In this document: in pieces, positions 1 through 7,868 of the stretch
Layout of the letters: each line of letters opens with the position of its first letter
Numbering within the stretch: the first letter of the stretch is position 1
Source: Streptomyces sp. 11x1
GTDB lineage: Bacteria; Actinomycetota; Actinomycetes; Streptomycetales; Streptomycetaceae
Length of the DNA stretch: 64,000 bases
Direction of reading: 5' to 3'
Assembly (NCBI RefSeq): GCF_032598905.1
Contig: NZ_CP122458.1
Span: forward strand, 7,589,001 to 7,653,000
The notes under the pieces: generated by a model
What the model was told of the DNA's origin: nothing
Databases searched by the model: none
Seen by the model: the letters and a program-made list of their open reading frames with translations, nothing else
Translations under genes and position numbers: made by a program

Positions 1-522
1 TACCGCCGCCACGTGGCAGGTCAGTGCGAACAACCGGAGTGCTTCGACGTGTTCGGCGCCAGCTGTGCGCTCCTGTGTGGCCAGCCGGGCGTCCGCGAGT
101 AGTCCGGGCAAGCACTCTCCAAGGCGTGCGAACTGGCAATTCTGAAAGAGCCGCCAGGCTTCGTCAACTGCGAAGGAGAGACGTTCGAGGCGCACGGTTT
201 CACGGCCGTCGTACAGCGAGCCCGCCAGCCGTCGCGACTGCATGAGTGCGGTGCGTATCGCCGGGATGCTGGCCGCGTGACGACCGCGGTCGTCCAAGAG
301 CGTCGGCGTGCCCTGAAGATCCTCAACGTGCACTCGCAGAGCGTGTGCCAGGTCCGCGAGCATCTTCACGTTGTTCACCGGTATGCGGTCGGACTCGATC
401 CGGTACACCCAGTCCTCGGAGCGTCCCAGAAGTTCGCCGAGCTGCCGCTGGCTCAGGCCCCGGCGTTTCCGGTAGAACCGGACTCGCTTGCCGAACGGAA
501 GATGGTCGGTCATTCCCCGCAT
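1..522 (-). CDS. XRE-family HTH regulator, 3' end cut by window edge
   Basis: The reading frame starts at ATG 522 (a second in-frame ATG is at 513) and is still open at base 1, so the C-terminus is missing. Residues about 10-65 form a lambda-repressor-like HTH, with FGKRVRFYRKRRGLSQRQLG leading into a recognition helix and WVYRIES. The part after it is helical and Leu/Ala-rich (DEAWRLFQNCQFARLGECLP), as in Streptomyces XRE regulators that carry a TPR-like sensor half. It is divergent from the DUF218 gene at 686, with about 160 bp between them. A DNA-binding role is well supported; target and ligand are unknown. Confidence 0.85.
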   Translation of the reverse strand, partial: MRGMTDHLPFGKRVRFYRKRRGLSQRQLGELLGRSEDWVYRIESDRIPVNNVKMLADLAHALRVHVEDLQGTPTLLDDRGRHAASIPAIRTALMQSRRLAGSLYDGRETVRLERLSFAVDEAWRLFQNCQFARLGECLPGLLADARLATQERTAGAEHVEALRLFALTCHVAAV

Positions 523-555
523 TGACGTGCTCCCCTCAGCCTGCCCGATCGAGTT

Positions 556-568
556 TCACACGGCGTGA
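556..568. promoter_or_regulatory. candidate operator, imperfect palindrome
   Basis: TCACACGGCGTGA lies 34 bp upstream of the partial XRE gene. Its outer TCAC/GTGA arms resemble the sites found upstream of the two XRE regulators further right (4814-4829 and 7165-7184). The operator role is inferred from position and symmetry only. Confidence 0.35.
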
Positions 569-685
569 GCGCGCGGGACAGGAGAACCGTCATCTGAGGG
601 CGCCTGTTATCTGGAACGTAGGCTGATCCCATCGGAGGGCAACGGCGGGGAGCAGGTCCTCGGCGAACATGGAGGGCGAGAGCAA

Positions 686-1351
686 GTGATCTCAACGCAG
701 GCATGGGCGGATGCCCGGCGGCTGTGGGACTTCCAGCAGATGGGTCACGAGCTGCGACCTTGCTCCGTGGCGATCGGACTCGGCAGCCACGACCTGGGAG
801 TGGCCGACACGACCGCGGACCTCTACCACCGTGGCATGGCGCCGCTCATCGTCTTCACCGGAGCAACGAGCCGTACGACGCGTGAGCGGATGCCCCGAGG
901 TGAGGCCGAACACTACAGGGACCGTGCGGTGGCGCTCGGAGTTCCTGAGAGCGCCATCATCGTCGAACCGAAGGCCCGGAACACGGGCCAGAACATCCGC
1001 TTCTCCCGCGCTCTGCTCGAAGCACTGCGTGTTCCCGTCTCGTCGGTCCTGCTGGTCAGCAAGCCGTACGAGGAGCGACGGGCCTACGCGACGGCGCGAA
1101 AGCTCTGGCCGGATGTCGAGTGGGTGAGCGCCTCCACACCCATGGCGCTCTCCGAGTACGTCGATTCGATCCAGGATGCCCGTCTGGTCATCGACATGCT
1201 GGTGGGGGCCCAGCAGCGGCTCATGGTGTACCCGCAACAAGGGTTCATGATCGAGCAGGAGATTCCCGACGACGTGGCGGCGGCTTTCGAACGGTTGCGT
1301 AGCGACGGCTTCACGAGCCGACTCGTACCGGAAGAGGCGGAACGGGCCTGA
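686..1351 (+). CDS. DUF218 / YdcF-family protein
   Basis: The protein has 221 aa. GTG 686 is preceded by GGAGGGCGAG. The N-terminal block AIGLGSHD, the middle block IVFTGATSRTTRERMPRGEA (Glu of EAEHY) and KARNTGQN followed by VLLVSKPYEERRAYATARKL follow the order of DUF218/YdcF proteins, a cytoplasmic Rossmann-like family whose Glu/Asn residues form the presumed active site. Here there are no transmembrane segments, unlike the membrane-anchored ElyC/SanA members. Substrate is unknown; YdcF binds S-adenosylmethionine, but that cannot be assumed here. It is transcribed away from the XRE regulator. Confidence 0.8.
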   Translation: MISTQAWADARRLWDFQQMGHELRPCSVAIGLGSHDLGVADTTADLYHRGMAPLIVFTGATSRTTRERMPRGEAEHYRDRAVALGVPESAIIVEPKARNTGQNIRFSRALLEALRVPVSSVLLVSKPYEERRAYATARKLWPDVEWVSASTPMALSEYVDSIQDARLVIDMLVGAQQRLMVYPQQGFMIEQEIPDDVAAAFERLRSDGFTSRLVPEEAERA

Positions 1352-1409
1352 GCGTCGGTCCACCCCGCCTCAGATGGGCCCGCACCTGGCGGCAGGCTAC
1401 GGTCGATCT

Positions 1410-2372
1410 ATGTCTGTGGGCGCGAGAATCGCTGTTGTCGGTGGGGGCGTCTCTGGCCTGACCACAGGTGTTGCCCTCCTCGAAGCCGGGTTGTCCGTAC
1501 GCCTGATGGCGGCGGAGGTCCCCGGCCCTACGTCCCTCGCTGCTGGGGCGATGTGGGGGCCGTACCTGGTCGAACCGTGGGCACGAGTACGCGAGTGGAG
1601 TCTCACCTCGCTCAGCGAATTCCGAAGCCTCGCAGGCGACCCCACGACCGGCGTGCGCATGGTCAGCGGGATCGAGGCGGCTCGCAATTCCACGCCAGCG
1701 CCTGAGTGGAGCACGATGCTGCCCGACTTCCGCATGTGCGAACCGGACGAGTTGCCCACCGGTTTCGCAAGCGGCTACCGGTTCACAGTGCCTCTCATCG
1801 ATATGCCGGTCTACCTGGAGTACCTGCTCCGCCGCTTCAGGAAGGCAGGAGGGACGGTGCAGCACGCGACGGTCTGTTCACTGGACGAAGTCGAAGATGC
1901 TTCCGTGATCGTTAACTGTGCCGGTCTGCGAGGCGGGGATCTCGCTGGAGACCTTGATGTCCGACCGATCCGGGGTCAGCACGTGGTCGTGGAGAACCCC
2001 GGCATCACGGAGTTCTTCTCCGAAGACACGGGTCTGTCTTCCGATCTCCTCTGCATCTACCCGCACGGCGACACCGTGGTACTTGGCGGAACCGCGCTCG
2101 ACGGTGAGGCGGGTCTGCAGGACGATGCCAAAGCTGCTCGAGCCATTGTGGACCGCTGTGCTTCGATCAGGCCGGAACTGGCGAAAGCACCCGTCATCGC
2201 CCACCGAGTGGGGGCCAGGCCGACTCGTCCCGAAGTGCGCGTCGAGGCAGAGAACCACGGAAAAAGGATCACCGTGCTTCACAACTACGGACACGGCGGA
2301 AGCGGCGTCACGCTGTCGTGGGGCTGCGCACGCGAGATCGTCGGTATGGTGGCCACGATGAATGCTCCGTGA
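1410..2372 (+). CDS. FAD-dependent D-amino-acid-oxidase-type oxidoreductase
   Basis: The protein has 320 aa from ATG 1410. An upstream in-frame ATG at 1374 would add 12 residues that do not fit the family. The N-terminus RIAVVGGGVSGLTTGVALLE is a Rossmann FAD-binding GxGxxG fold. The C-terminal HNYGHGGSGVTLSWG is the diagnostic D-amino-acid oxidase signature that contacts FAD. Length matches bacterial DAOs (about 320 aa). The expected reaction is oxidative deamination of D-amino acids to 2-oxo acids, ammonia and H2O2 in the cytoplasm; DAO versus a glycine-oxidase-like specificity cannot be settled by eye. It is convergent with the APH gene at 2407. Confidence 0.85.
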   Translation: MSVGARIAVVGGGVSGLTTGVALLEAGLSVRLMAAEVPGPTSLAAGAMWGPYLVEPWARVREWSLTSLSEFRSLAGDPTTGVRMVSGIEAARNSTPAPEWSTMLPDFRMCEPDELPTGFASGYRFTVPLIDMPVYLEYLLRRFRKAGGTVQHATVCSLDEVEDASVIVNCAGLRGGDLAGDLDVRPIRGQHVVVENPGITEFFSEDTGLSSDLLCIYPHGDTVVLGGTALDGEAGLQDDAKAARAIVDRCASIRPELAKAPVIAHRVGARPTRPEVRVEAENHGKRITVLHNYGHGGSGVTLSWGCAREIVGMVATMNAP

Positions 2373-2406
2373 ATTGGTGCCTGACCTTCGAGAGTTCTGT
2401 GCTCTT

Positions 2407-3282
2407 TCAGGCGGCACCCCATTGAGCTTGGGCATCCATGTTTCTGAGCGTCTCTATGCGATACGACAACTGCTGGGCAGCAGCAGTATCTCCTTGATCC
2501 GCACGTCGAATGAAGGACCCGAGTGTGTGAAGGTCTCGGATTTCACAGAGAACCGATTGACCAGACCACTGCCGGATGTCGTAGCCGTACCGTTCGCTGA
2601 AATCATCCAGTTGTCCGACGCTTCGCCCGAAGCGGACTCCTTGGAACGTATTGGCCAAGTCGATCTCTCGCGGGCCGAATGCCGCCTCGTCCCAGTCTCC
2701 GAGCCTGACGTCCTCGCCGTCCCAGAGCGTGTTGCCCGGATACGCGTCGCCGTGGATGTGCCCGTGCCCCAAGGGAAAATCCAGCTGTTCGTATGCGTGG
2801 AGGAGTTCCTGCCTGCGCTCCATGAGCCACGCCCGTTCGTTCGACGCCAGGTAGGTACTGGCTTCCACGGTGGTCTTGAGTGAGGCAAGCGGTTGGTGCC
2901 GCGGCAGGGACACCGGCGGGGACGGTAGGGAATGCAGCGTTCTCAGCAGATCGCCCAACCGCCCGGGCGGAGGTGCGCCGTGTTCAGGTTGCGGGTAGTG
3001 ACGCCAGAACGTGACGACATATGGGTCGTATGCCACAGGCTGGGGTACATCCACAGGCTCTGTCGCCGGGAAGTCGTTCGCGACGAGCCAGCGCGTCAGG
3101 GAGACAGCGGTCGCGAGGCGTTGCTGCTGTGAGGCGGGACTGACGCGCACCACAACGCCTTCCGTGGCAAGAAGGAACACGGAAGTGGCGTGGTGGTGAA
3201 GCGAGACGAGGGAGCGGTCTGTCAGACCTGACGCCTGGCAGGCCTTGCGGGCGGCGGACTCGGGAGAGACCGTCATTGTCAT
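2407..3282 (-). CDS. APH-fold phosphotransferase
   Basis: The protein has 291 aa. The Brenner-type catalytic loop HGDAYPGN is around residue 177 and the metal-binding GDWDEA follows about 16 residues later, in place of the usual DFD. This is the aminoglycoside/choline kinase superfamily. The start ATG overlaps the stop of the upstream XRE regulator (ATGA at 3279-3282), so the two are translationally coupled. Substrate is not deducible: small-molecule kinase, resistance enzyme or protein-fructosamine-like kinase are all possible. Confidence 0.8.
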   Translation of the reverse strand: MTMTVSPESAARKACQASGLTDRSLVSLHHHATSVFLLATEGVVVRVSPASQQQRLATAVSLTRWLVANDFPATEPVDVPQPVAYDPYVVTFWRHYPQPEHGAPPPGRLGDLLRTLHSLPSPPVSLPRHQPLASLKTTVEASTYLASNERAWLMERRQELLHAYEQLDFPLGHGHIHGDAYPGNTLWDGEDVRLGDWDEAAFGPREIDLANTFQGVRFGRSVGQLDDFSERYGYDIRQWSGQSVLCEIRDLHTLGSFIRRADQGDTAAAQQLSYRIETLRNMDAQAQWGAA

Positions 3283-4757
3283 GAGGTGAGGGCCTTCGCT
3301 CTCGTGTCGATCACCTGATAGCCGCGAGTGGCGTCGGCGAGCTCGCGACCAACCCGGCTCCGGGCGAACCGTGGTTCTTCAAGAAGCCTAGCTACTCCCT
3401 GCACGGCGTCGCCGAGCTGTCGGATACGGCGGTCGACCGGCAGCTCCAGGATGGGCTGGAGTTGCTCGCCGGCTCCCTCGATCTCCCCAGCGGTGATGCG
3501 CGCTGTGACGATGTCGAGGCGTGCCAGTGCTTCGTCACCGTACGACCGCTGTTCCTTCGGGCCCATCTCGTACAGATCGATCGCGGCGGCAGCGTGCTGC
3601 TCGGCCCTCTCGTGTTCGCCGAGGAGAGCGTACGTTCCGCCGATGTAGTACTCCTGCTTGGCTTCCGGGAAAGTGAGCAACCCCCCGAATCTGGTGAGTC
3701 CGTTGGGGTCTGTCTGCTGCTCGCGGGCATGCTCAAGTTCCTTGAGCGCTGCCAGGGCCGTGTTCCGGTCTCCGACGCGTGCCGCGGCCCTGGCCCCGAT
3801 CGCCGCGGTTCTGACCCGGGTCTCGCCGACGGGGGCGAATCGGATCGCCTGCTGTGTGTACTCGAGGGCGGTGTGCCGGTGCGTCGACCACTCTGCGATC
3901 AGTGCCGCAGTGCCCTTGACCCATGCCCGGAGATCGTCGTGGTCGGCATGCTCGGCGAGGGTCCCGGCCGTCTGGAGTTGGGCGACAGCGGAGTCCTGGT
4001 CGCCGAGATTCTGTGACGCGTGGGCGAGGAGCAGGCAACTCGTGCCGGCGAGGAGGTACAGCTCGCGGGTTTGGCGCGGGGGTTGGTGGCCGCTCAGCAG
4101 CGAGAAGAGTTGGTCTCTCGTCGTCAGCAGGTCGTGGAAGAGGGGGTACAGCGGAGCATGGACGTAGTCCGTCGCGATCCGGGTGATCCTGGATTCCAGC
4201 CCCTCAAGCTCGACGTCGCTCACGTTGCTCTTCGTGGTCACTTCCGCGAACTGCAGTGACTGGGCCGCAGCTTGTGTCGCGAGCTCGTGGAGGTCTGTTA
4301 CCTGCTCGCCGGTTGCGAGCTGGAGATCGACGGCGGGTGGTCCCGCGTGCGGCAACGGCAGTGGCGTAAGGGCTGCGTGATGCTCACGGAACGGTGGGGG
4401 GAGCAAGGCGTCGGGTGTCTCGATGCCGTTGAGGAACCTCGCGACCTTGTCGAGGTTCGTCAGCCGGCGGGCTCCTGCTTCGAGCATGGACAGGAACCCC
4501 TGGCTGAGCCCCGTCATGTGGGCCATGTCGCCCTGGCGGAGCTTTGCCCGCTCGCGGATGAGACGGCTGGCCCGCCCGAAGTCCCAGGCAGCGATGGCGG
4601 ACTGGACTTCCGGATGCTGCCAGACGGCGTCTGGAACGCGGGGCTGAAGGCGGGTGTCGAGACGCCTGCCGCGCGCGCACGCGGAACACCGGTCCTCATC
4701 GTTGTACTGGCTTAAGCGGCATCCGCAGTCAGCGCATACGCGAGCGTGCCTTGGCAT
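3279..4757 (-). CDS. CxxC-containing XRE regulator with TPR-like C-terminus (paralogue 1)
   Basis: The protein has 492 aa from ATG 4757. The extreme N-terminus CADCGCRLSQYNDEDRCSAC is a four-Cys knuckle, probably zinc-binding. An XRE HTH follows at about residues 55-110 (RERAKLRQGDMAHMTGLSQG, FLSMLEAGARRL). The remaining ~380 residues are helical repeats (TPR-like). It shares its layout and many residues with the 5592-7109 protein, so the two are paralogues. The last codon overlaps the APH gene start. Probable role: ligand- or partner-sensing repressor or activator of its coupled enzyme; the ligand is unknown. Confidence 0.85.
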   Translation of the reverse strand: MPRHARVCADCGCRLSQYNDEDRCSACARGRRLDTRLQPRVPDAVWQHPEVQSAIAAWDFGRASRLIRERAKLRQGDMAHMTGLSQGFLSMLEAGARRLTNLDKVARFLNGIETPDALLPPPFREHHAALTPLPLPHAGPPAVDLQLATGEQVTDLHELATQAAAQSLQFAEVTTKSNVSDVELEGLESRITRIATDYVHAPLYPLFHDLLTTRDQLFSLLSGHQPPRQTRELYLLAGTSCLLLAHASQNLGDQDSAVAQLQTAGTLAEHADHDDLRAWVKGTAALIAEWSTHRHTALEYTQQAIRFAPVGETRVRTAAIGARAAARVGDRNTALAALKELEHAREQQTDPNGLTRFGGLLTFPEAKQEYYIGGTYALLGEHERAEQHAAAAIDLYEMGPKEQRSYGDEALARLDIVTARITAGEIEGAGEQLQPILELPVDRRIRQLGDAVQGVARLLEEPRFARSRVGRELADATRGYQVIDTRAKALTS

Positions 4758-4813
4758 CGCACCCCCGTTTCTCGTCCGCGCCCGACAGCGTAGGCGGGGT
4801 GCGCGCATGCCGG

Positions 4814-4829
4814 TATCACTCATGTAATA
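4814..4829. promoter_or_regulatory. candidate operator upstream of XRE paralogue 1
   Basis: On the minus strand the site reads TATTACATGAGTGATA, about 57 bp upstream of ATG 4757. It matches the TCACTTGCGTGATT site upstream of the paralogous regulator at 10 of 14 aligned positions. A shared operator or promoter element is inferred. Confidence 0.35.
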
Positions 4830-4863
4830 GGGGCAGTTGAGGCGCGCTGGCGGGCAGCCGCGA

Positions 4864-5595
4864 TCAGGCGCGGCCGAGGGCCGTTCTGGCGATCGCGTCC
4901 AGGAGCCGTGGGACGTTTTCGAGACTGTCGAGGACCACGTCGGCTCCGGCTGTGGAGAGTTCGTCGGCAGTGGTCTTGCCGGACGCGACTCCAATCACAG
5001 GAGCGCCACCCTCAAGCCCAGTACGGACGTCTTCGAGGGAATCTCCGATGATGACCGTGTTGGAGCGGCTGAAGGCGGTGGTTCCGTACTTGGCCTGGGC
5101 TCGCTCCTGTGCGACGGAGACGAGAGCCGGGCGGTGGTCGTCGTCCGAGGAGTATCCGCCGATTTCCGTGTCAAGGAACTCGTCGAGGTGGAAGGCTTCG
5201 AGCTTCAGCAGCGCGTTGGGCTTGAGGTTTCCCGTGACGACGGTAGGAACGCAGCCCGGTAGTGCGTGCACGGCTTTGAGGGCGTCCACGGCGCCAGGCA
5301 GGAGGACGCCTTGCTCTCGCAGATCGTCGGTGTGTGCGGCGAGGCGCCGCGGCAGGAGTTCCACCATGCGCGGCACCAGGCCGGGGACGTCTGCCTCGGG
5401 GACGCCGTTGTCCAGGAGCAGGGATCGAATGGCTAGGGGCATGGTGACACCGGTGCCGCGGGCCGGAAGGCGTTCCGCGGGGCGGCCGACGATCTCGGCG
5501 AAGGTCTCCCGGTACACCTGCCGGTCGATGTCACCGACGTACAGCAGAGTGCGGTCGATGTCCCACAGAACGAGGATCTGCCTGGCGTTGGTCAA
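4864..5595 (-). CDS. HAD-superfamily hydrolase (phosphatase)
   Basis: The protein has 243 aa. The start is TTG 5595, chosen because GGAGGGA lies 8 nt upstream and the codon overlaps the stop of the upstream regulator (TTGA). Motif I is WDIDRTLL (nucleophile Asp plus acid/base Asp), motif II is VVTGN, and motif IV is IIGDSLEDVRTG. A helical cap of the phosphoglycolate-phosphatase type lies between motifs I and II. The likely reaction is hydrolysis of a small phosphate ester in the cytosol. It is a translationally coupled partner of the second CxxC-XRE regulator, as the APH gene is of the first. Confidence 0.85.
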   Translation of the reverse strand: MTNARQILVLWDIDRTLLYVGDIDRQVYRETFAEIVGRPAERLPARGTGVTMPLAIRSLLLDNGVPEADVPGLVPRMVELLPRRLAAHTDDLREQGVLLPGAVDALKAVHALPGCVPTVVTGNLKPNALLKLEAFHLDEFLDTEIGGYSSDDDHRPALVSVAQERAQAKYGTTAFSRSNTVIIGDSLEDVRTGLEGGAPVIGVASGKTTADELSTAGADVVLDSLENVPRLLDAIARTALGRA

Positions 5596-7109
5596 GTTCG
5601 GCTCCCTCCTGCCGTCACAGCGGCGCGTCGCTCCAGTACGTCCTGAGCGTACGGGCTGTGGGCGACGGGCTGGAGTTGTTGGATCATGCTCGTGACGTGG
5701 CTGTCGAACCGTGCCGACTGAAGCTTCTCGGCGAGGTCGAGGACCTCGTGTGCCGTGGCGCAGCCGGCTTCGATGTCGCCCTGCTCGACGTGGGCGGTTG
5801 CGGCGCGGGAGAGGAACAGGCCCCTGGTGCGGTGGTCCGCTGGGTTGAGTGCCTCCCGGGCCCTCGTGAAGCTGTCGACGGCATTGCGGGGGTCGCCGAG
5901 GTCGAGATAGCAGCTGCCTGCCTGTCCTTGGATCTCGCCCTCGTTGATCCAGTACAGCCACTGGGGATCGTGCTCTGAGCGTCCTTGAGCACAGAGCTCG
6001 GCGGCTCGTCCGAGTGCGGCGAGGGCCGCTTGCCGCTCGCCGAGTTTCGCGTGGCCGCGGGCCTGCCGGGTCAGCAGCATCGCTTCGAGGGCGGGTACGC
6101 CGAGATTCTTGACCTTTTCCCGGGCTCGTTGTGCTGCTGTGACGGCGTGATGCGGCGCTCCGGTGGAGTAGCCATGGATGGCGATGTAGGACAAGGCGCC
6201 GGCGCCGAGTCGGATGTCTCCCGAGGCCTTGGCCGCGCGGAGCGCGGCATACAGGTACCCGAGCGTCTGGTCATGTTGGCCGGAGTCGAAGACGAACCAA
6301 CCCACCTGGGTGGCGGTGTCGGCGATGATCGCTGCGAGCTGCCGTCCACTCACCTCGTCGTACGAAGTTTGCTCCACGAGGTGCTGGAGGAACTGAAGGT
6401 GCTTATCGCCCAGCGCGGTGAGGGTGCCACTGCCATCGCTCGCGTCCATGGTCCGCAGGCTGTCCGTGGTCCGTTGGAGTCCGTTGAGCAGACTGGGAGA
6501 GAGACGGCTTCCCCCGGCCGCGCGGTAAAGAGGTTCGGCTTCGGCTGCGTCCCACTGATTCACGAAGGCCGTGAGCGCTATGCCGCTCGCGGTGAGGAAT
6601 CGTCGACGGTCCATCGCGCTACCTCCTACCGCAGTCTCCAGTGCTGCCACCATACGGGCCGTGGTCCAGGGCAGGATCGGATCAGCGTCACCAGCGAACT
6701 GGGGCGGGGACGGTTGCGACGCTTGGGCTGTGGTCCGAGGAAGGGGGAGTGGGACGAGTTCAGAAGGCACGTCCAGGCCCGTCAGGAACTCGACGATTTT
6801 GTCGATGTTGGTGAGGCGGCGGCCGCCTGCCTCCAGCATGGACAGGAACGCCTGGCTCAGGCCGGTGAGTTGGGCCATGTCGTCTTGCCGGAGGCCGGCC
6901 TTCTCGCGGACGAGGCGGCTGGCTTGGCCGAAGTCCCATGCGGCGAGCGCGCTGCGGACGTCTGGGTCGAACCAAACGTATTCCGGCACAAGAGGGGTGT
7001 GTTGTTCTAGGACCCGATAGCGAGCGCATGCGAAGCAGAGGGTGTCGGTGTTGTAGCTGCTCAGCTGGCCGCCGCAACGGTCGCAGTTTCGCAGCGACTG
7101 CTGACGCAC
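5592..7109 (-). CDS. CxxC-containing XRE regulator with TPR-like C-terminus (paralogue 2)
   Basis: The protein has 505 aa from GTG 7109, with GGGGAGG six bases upstream. CDRCGGQLSSYNTDTLCFAC is the N-terminal Cys4 knuckle, and the XRE HTH (REKAGLRQDDMAQLTGLSQA) follows. At residue ~166 there is MDRRRFLTASGIALTAFV, which looks like a Tat signal but is internal. The C-terminal half is TPR-like (PRNAVDSFTRAREALNPADH). This is the arrangement of Streptomyces NsdA-like regulators. It is coupled to the HAD gene by a TTGA overlap. Paralogous to the 3279-4757 protein. Confidence 0.85.
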   Translation of the reverse strand: MRQQSLRNCDRCGGQLSSYNTDTLCFACARYRVLEQHTPLVPEYVWFDPDVRSALAAWDFGQASRLVREKAGLRQDDMAQLTGLSQAFLSMLEAGGRRLTNIDKIVEFLTGLDVPSELVPLPLPRTTAQASQPSPPQFAGDADPILPWTTARMVAALETAVGGSAMDRRRFLTASGIALTAFVNQWDAAEAEPLYRAAGGSRLSPSLLNGLQRTTDSLRTMDASDGSGTLTALGDKHLQFLQHLVEQTSYDEVSGRQLAAIIADTATQVGWFVFDSGQHDQTLGYLYAALRAAKASGDIRLGAGALSYIAIHGYSTGAPHHAVTAAQRAREKVKNLGVPALEAMLLTRQARGHAKLGERQAALAALGRAAELCAQGRSEHDPQWLYWINEGEIQGQAGSCYLDLGDPRNAVDSFTRAREALNPADHRTRGLFLSRAATAHVEQGDIEAGCATAHEVLDLAEKLQSARFDSHVTSMIQQLQPVAHSPYAQDVLERRAAVTAGGSRT

Positions 7110-7164
7110 GTCATGCCTCCCCGTGGTGAGCGACTGCAGCCCCAATTACCCCTGGTGGAGCCGC

Positions 7165-7184
7165 AATCACGCAAGTGATATCAC
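7165..7184. promoter_or_regulatory. overlapping palindromes, candidate operator of XRE paralogue 2
   Basis: Two overlapping inverted repeats lie 56-75 bp upstream of GTG 7109: ATCAC-GCAA-GTGAT (7166-7179) and the perfect decamer GTGATATCAC (7175-7184). Two overlapping dyads directly upstream of a DNA-binding regulator suggest autoregulation. The arrangement partly recurs at 4814-4829. Confidence 0.45.
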
Positions 7185-7407
7185 CCTGGGAATGTGTACG
7201 TGGGACGTTTTGCCGCCAGTGTGGGGATCCCGCAGCGCGATGTAGAGACGAACCAACCGAGAGCGTGATCATTCGGTCTACCTGATGCTCATCGCGCTAC
7301 GGGGAACGTGAACCTGTCGTTGATCCCCCCCCCGGAGTCCACGTTGTCCTCCGCCACACGAACAGCGCTGTCCTCGAGCCCGCTGCTGTCCCCCCACGGT
7401 CGACCTC

Positions 7408-7647
7408 ATGAACCTTATCTGGCAGGAACGCCCTGCCGTTGGGTGGTGTGCGGTGGCCATTAGCATCTCCGCCGTCGTGCTCCTGGGCATTCTCGTCTTC
7501 ATTTTCGTCAAGAAGAGTGGACTGAATGCAGCGCACGCCATCGTGTGCAGTCTGTTCGGATTCTTCCTGGCGAGTACGTCGATGGCCCCGAGTATCAGTC
7601 GTTTCGTCACCGGAATTGCCGAGATGATCAGCCAGATTAGTTTTTGA
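7408..7647 (+). CDS. small membrane protein, unknown
   Basis: The protein has 79 aa and two hydrophobic helices, AVAISISAVVLLGILVFIFV (about 15-34) and a C-terminal one (AHAIVCSLFGFFLASTSM, about 43-60), with a KKSG turn between them. No clear Shine-Dalgarno precedes ATG 7408. Codon composition and a clean two-helix topology favour a real gene. It stands alone between the minus-strand regulator and the plus-strand cluster. Function not recognised. Confidence 0.55.
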   Translation: MNLIWQERPAVGWCAVAISISAVVLLGILVFIFVKKSGLNAAHAIVCSLFGFFLASTSMAPSISRFVTGIAEMISQISF

Positions 7648-7868
7648 GGTCGGCCCGTTCTGTGGTCGCGCATCGAATCCGCGTTGCGCTGAAGGCTCAA
7701 ACCTCTTCCATTGAGTGCCGTTCCTCCCTCATTCTCCCGAGGCTCTCTGATGACATTGACCCCTAACCGAAAACGCAGGTTGTATCGCGCTGCACGCGTC
7801 CTTGAGGCGAGTATTGGCGGCGGTTTCCGGTCTTCGAGGTGTGACCATTTGCGATTTGAGGGCTCTTG

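Noticed and set aside
6560..6614. Export of the XRE paralogue through the Tat pathway
   Set aside because: The twin-arginine segment is internal, after a DNA-binding domain, so it cannot act as a normal N-terminal signal; kept only as an observation.
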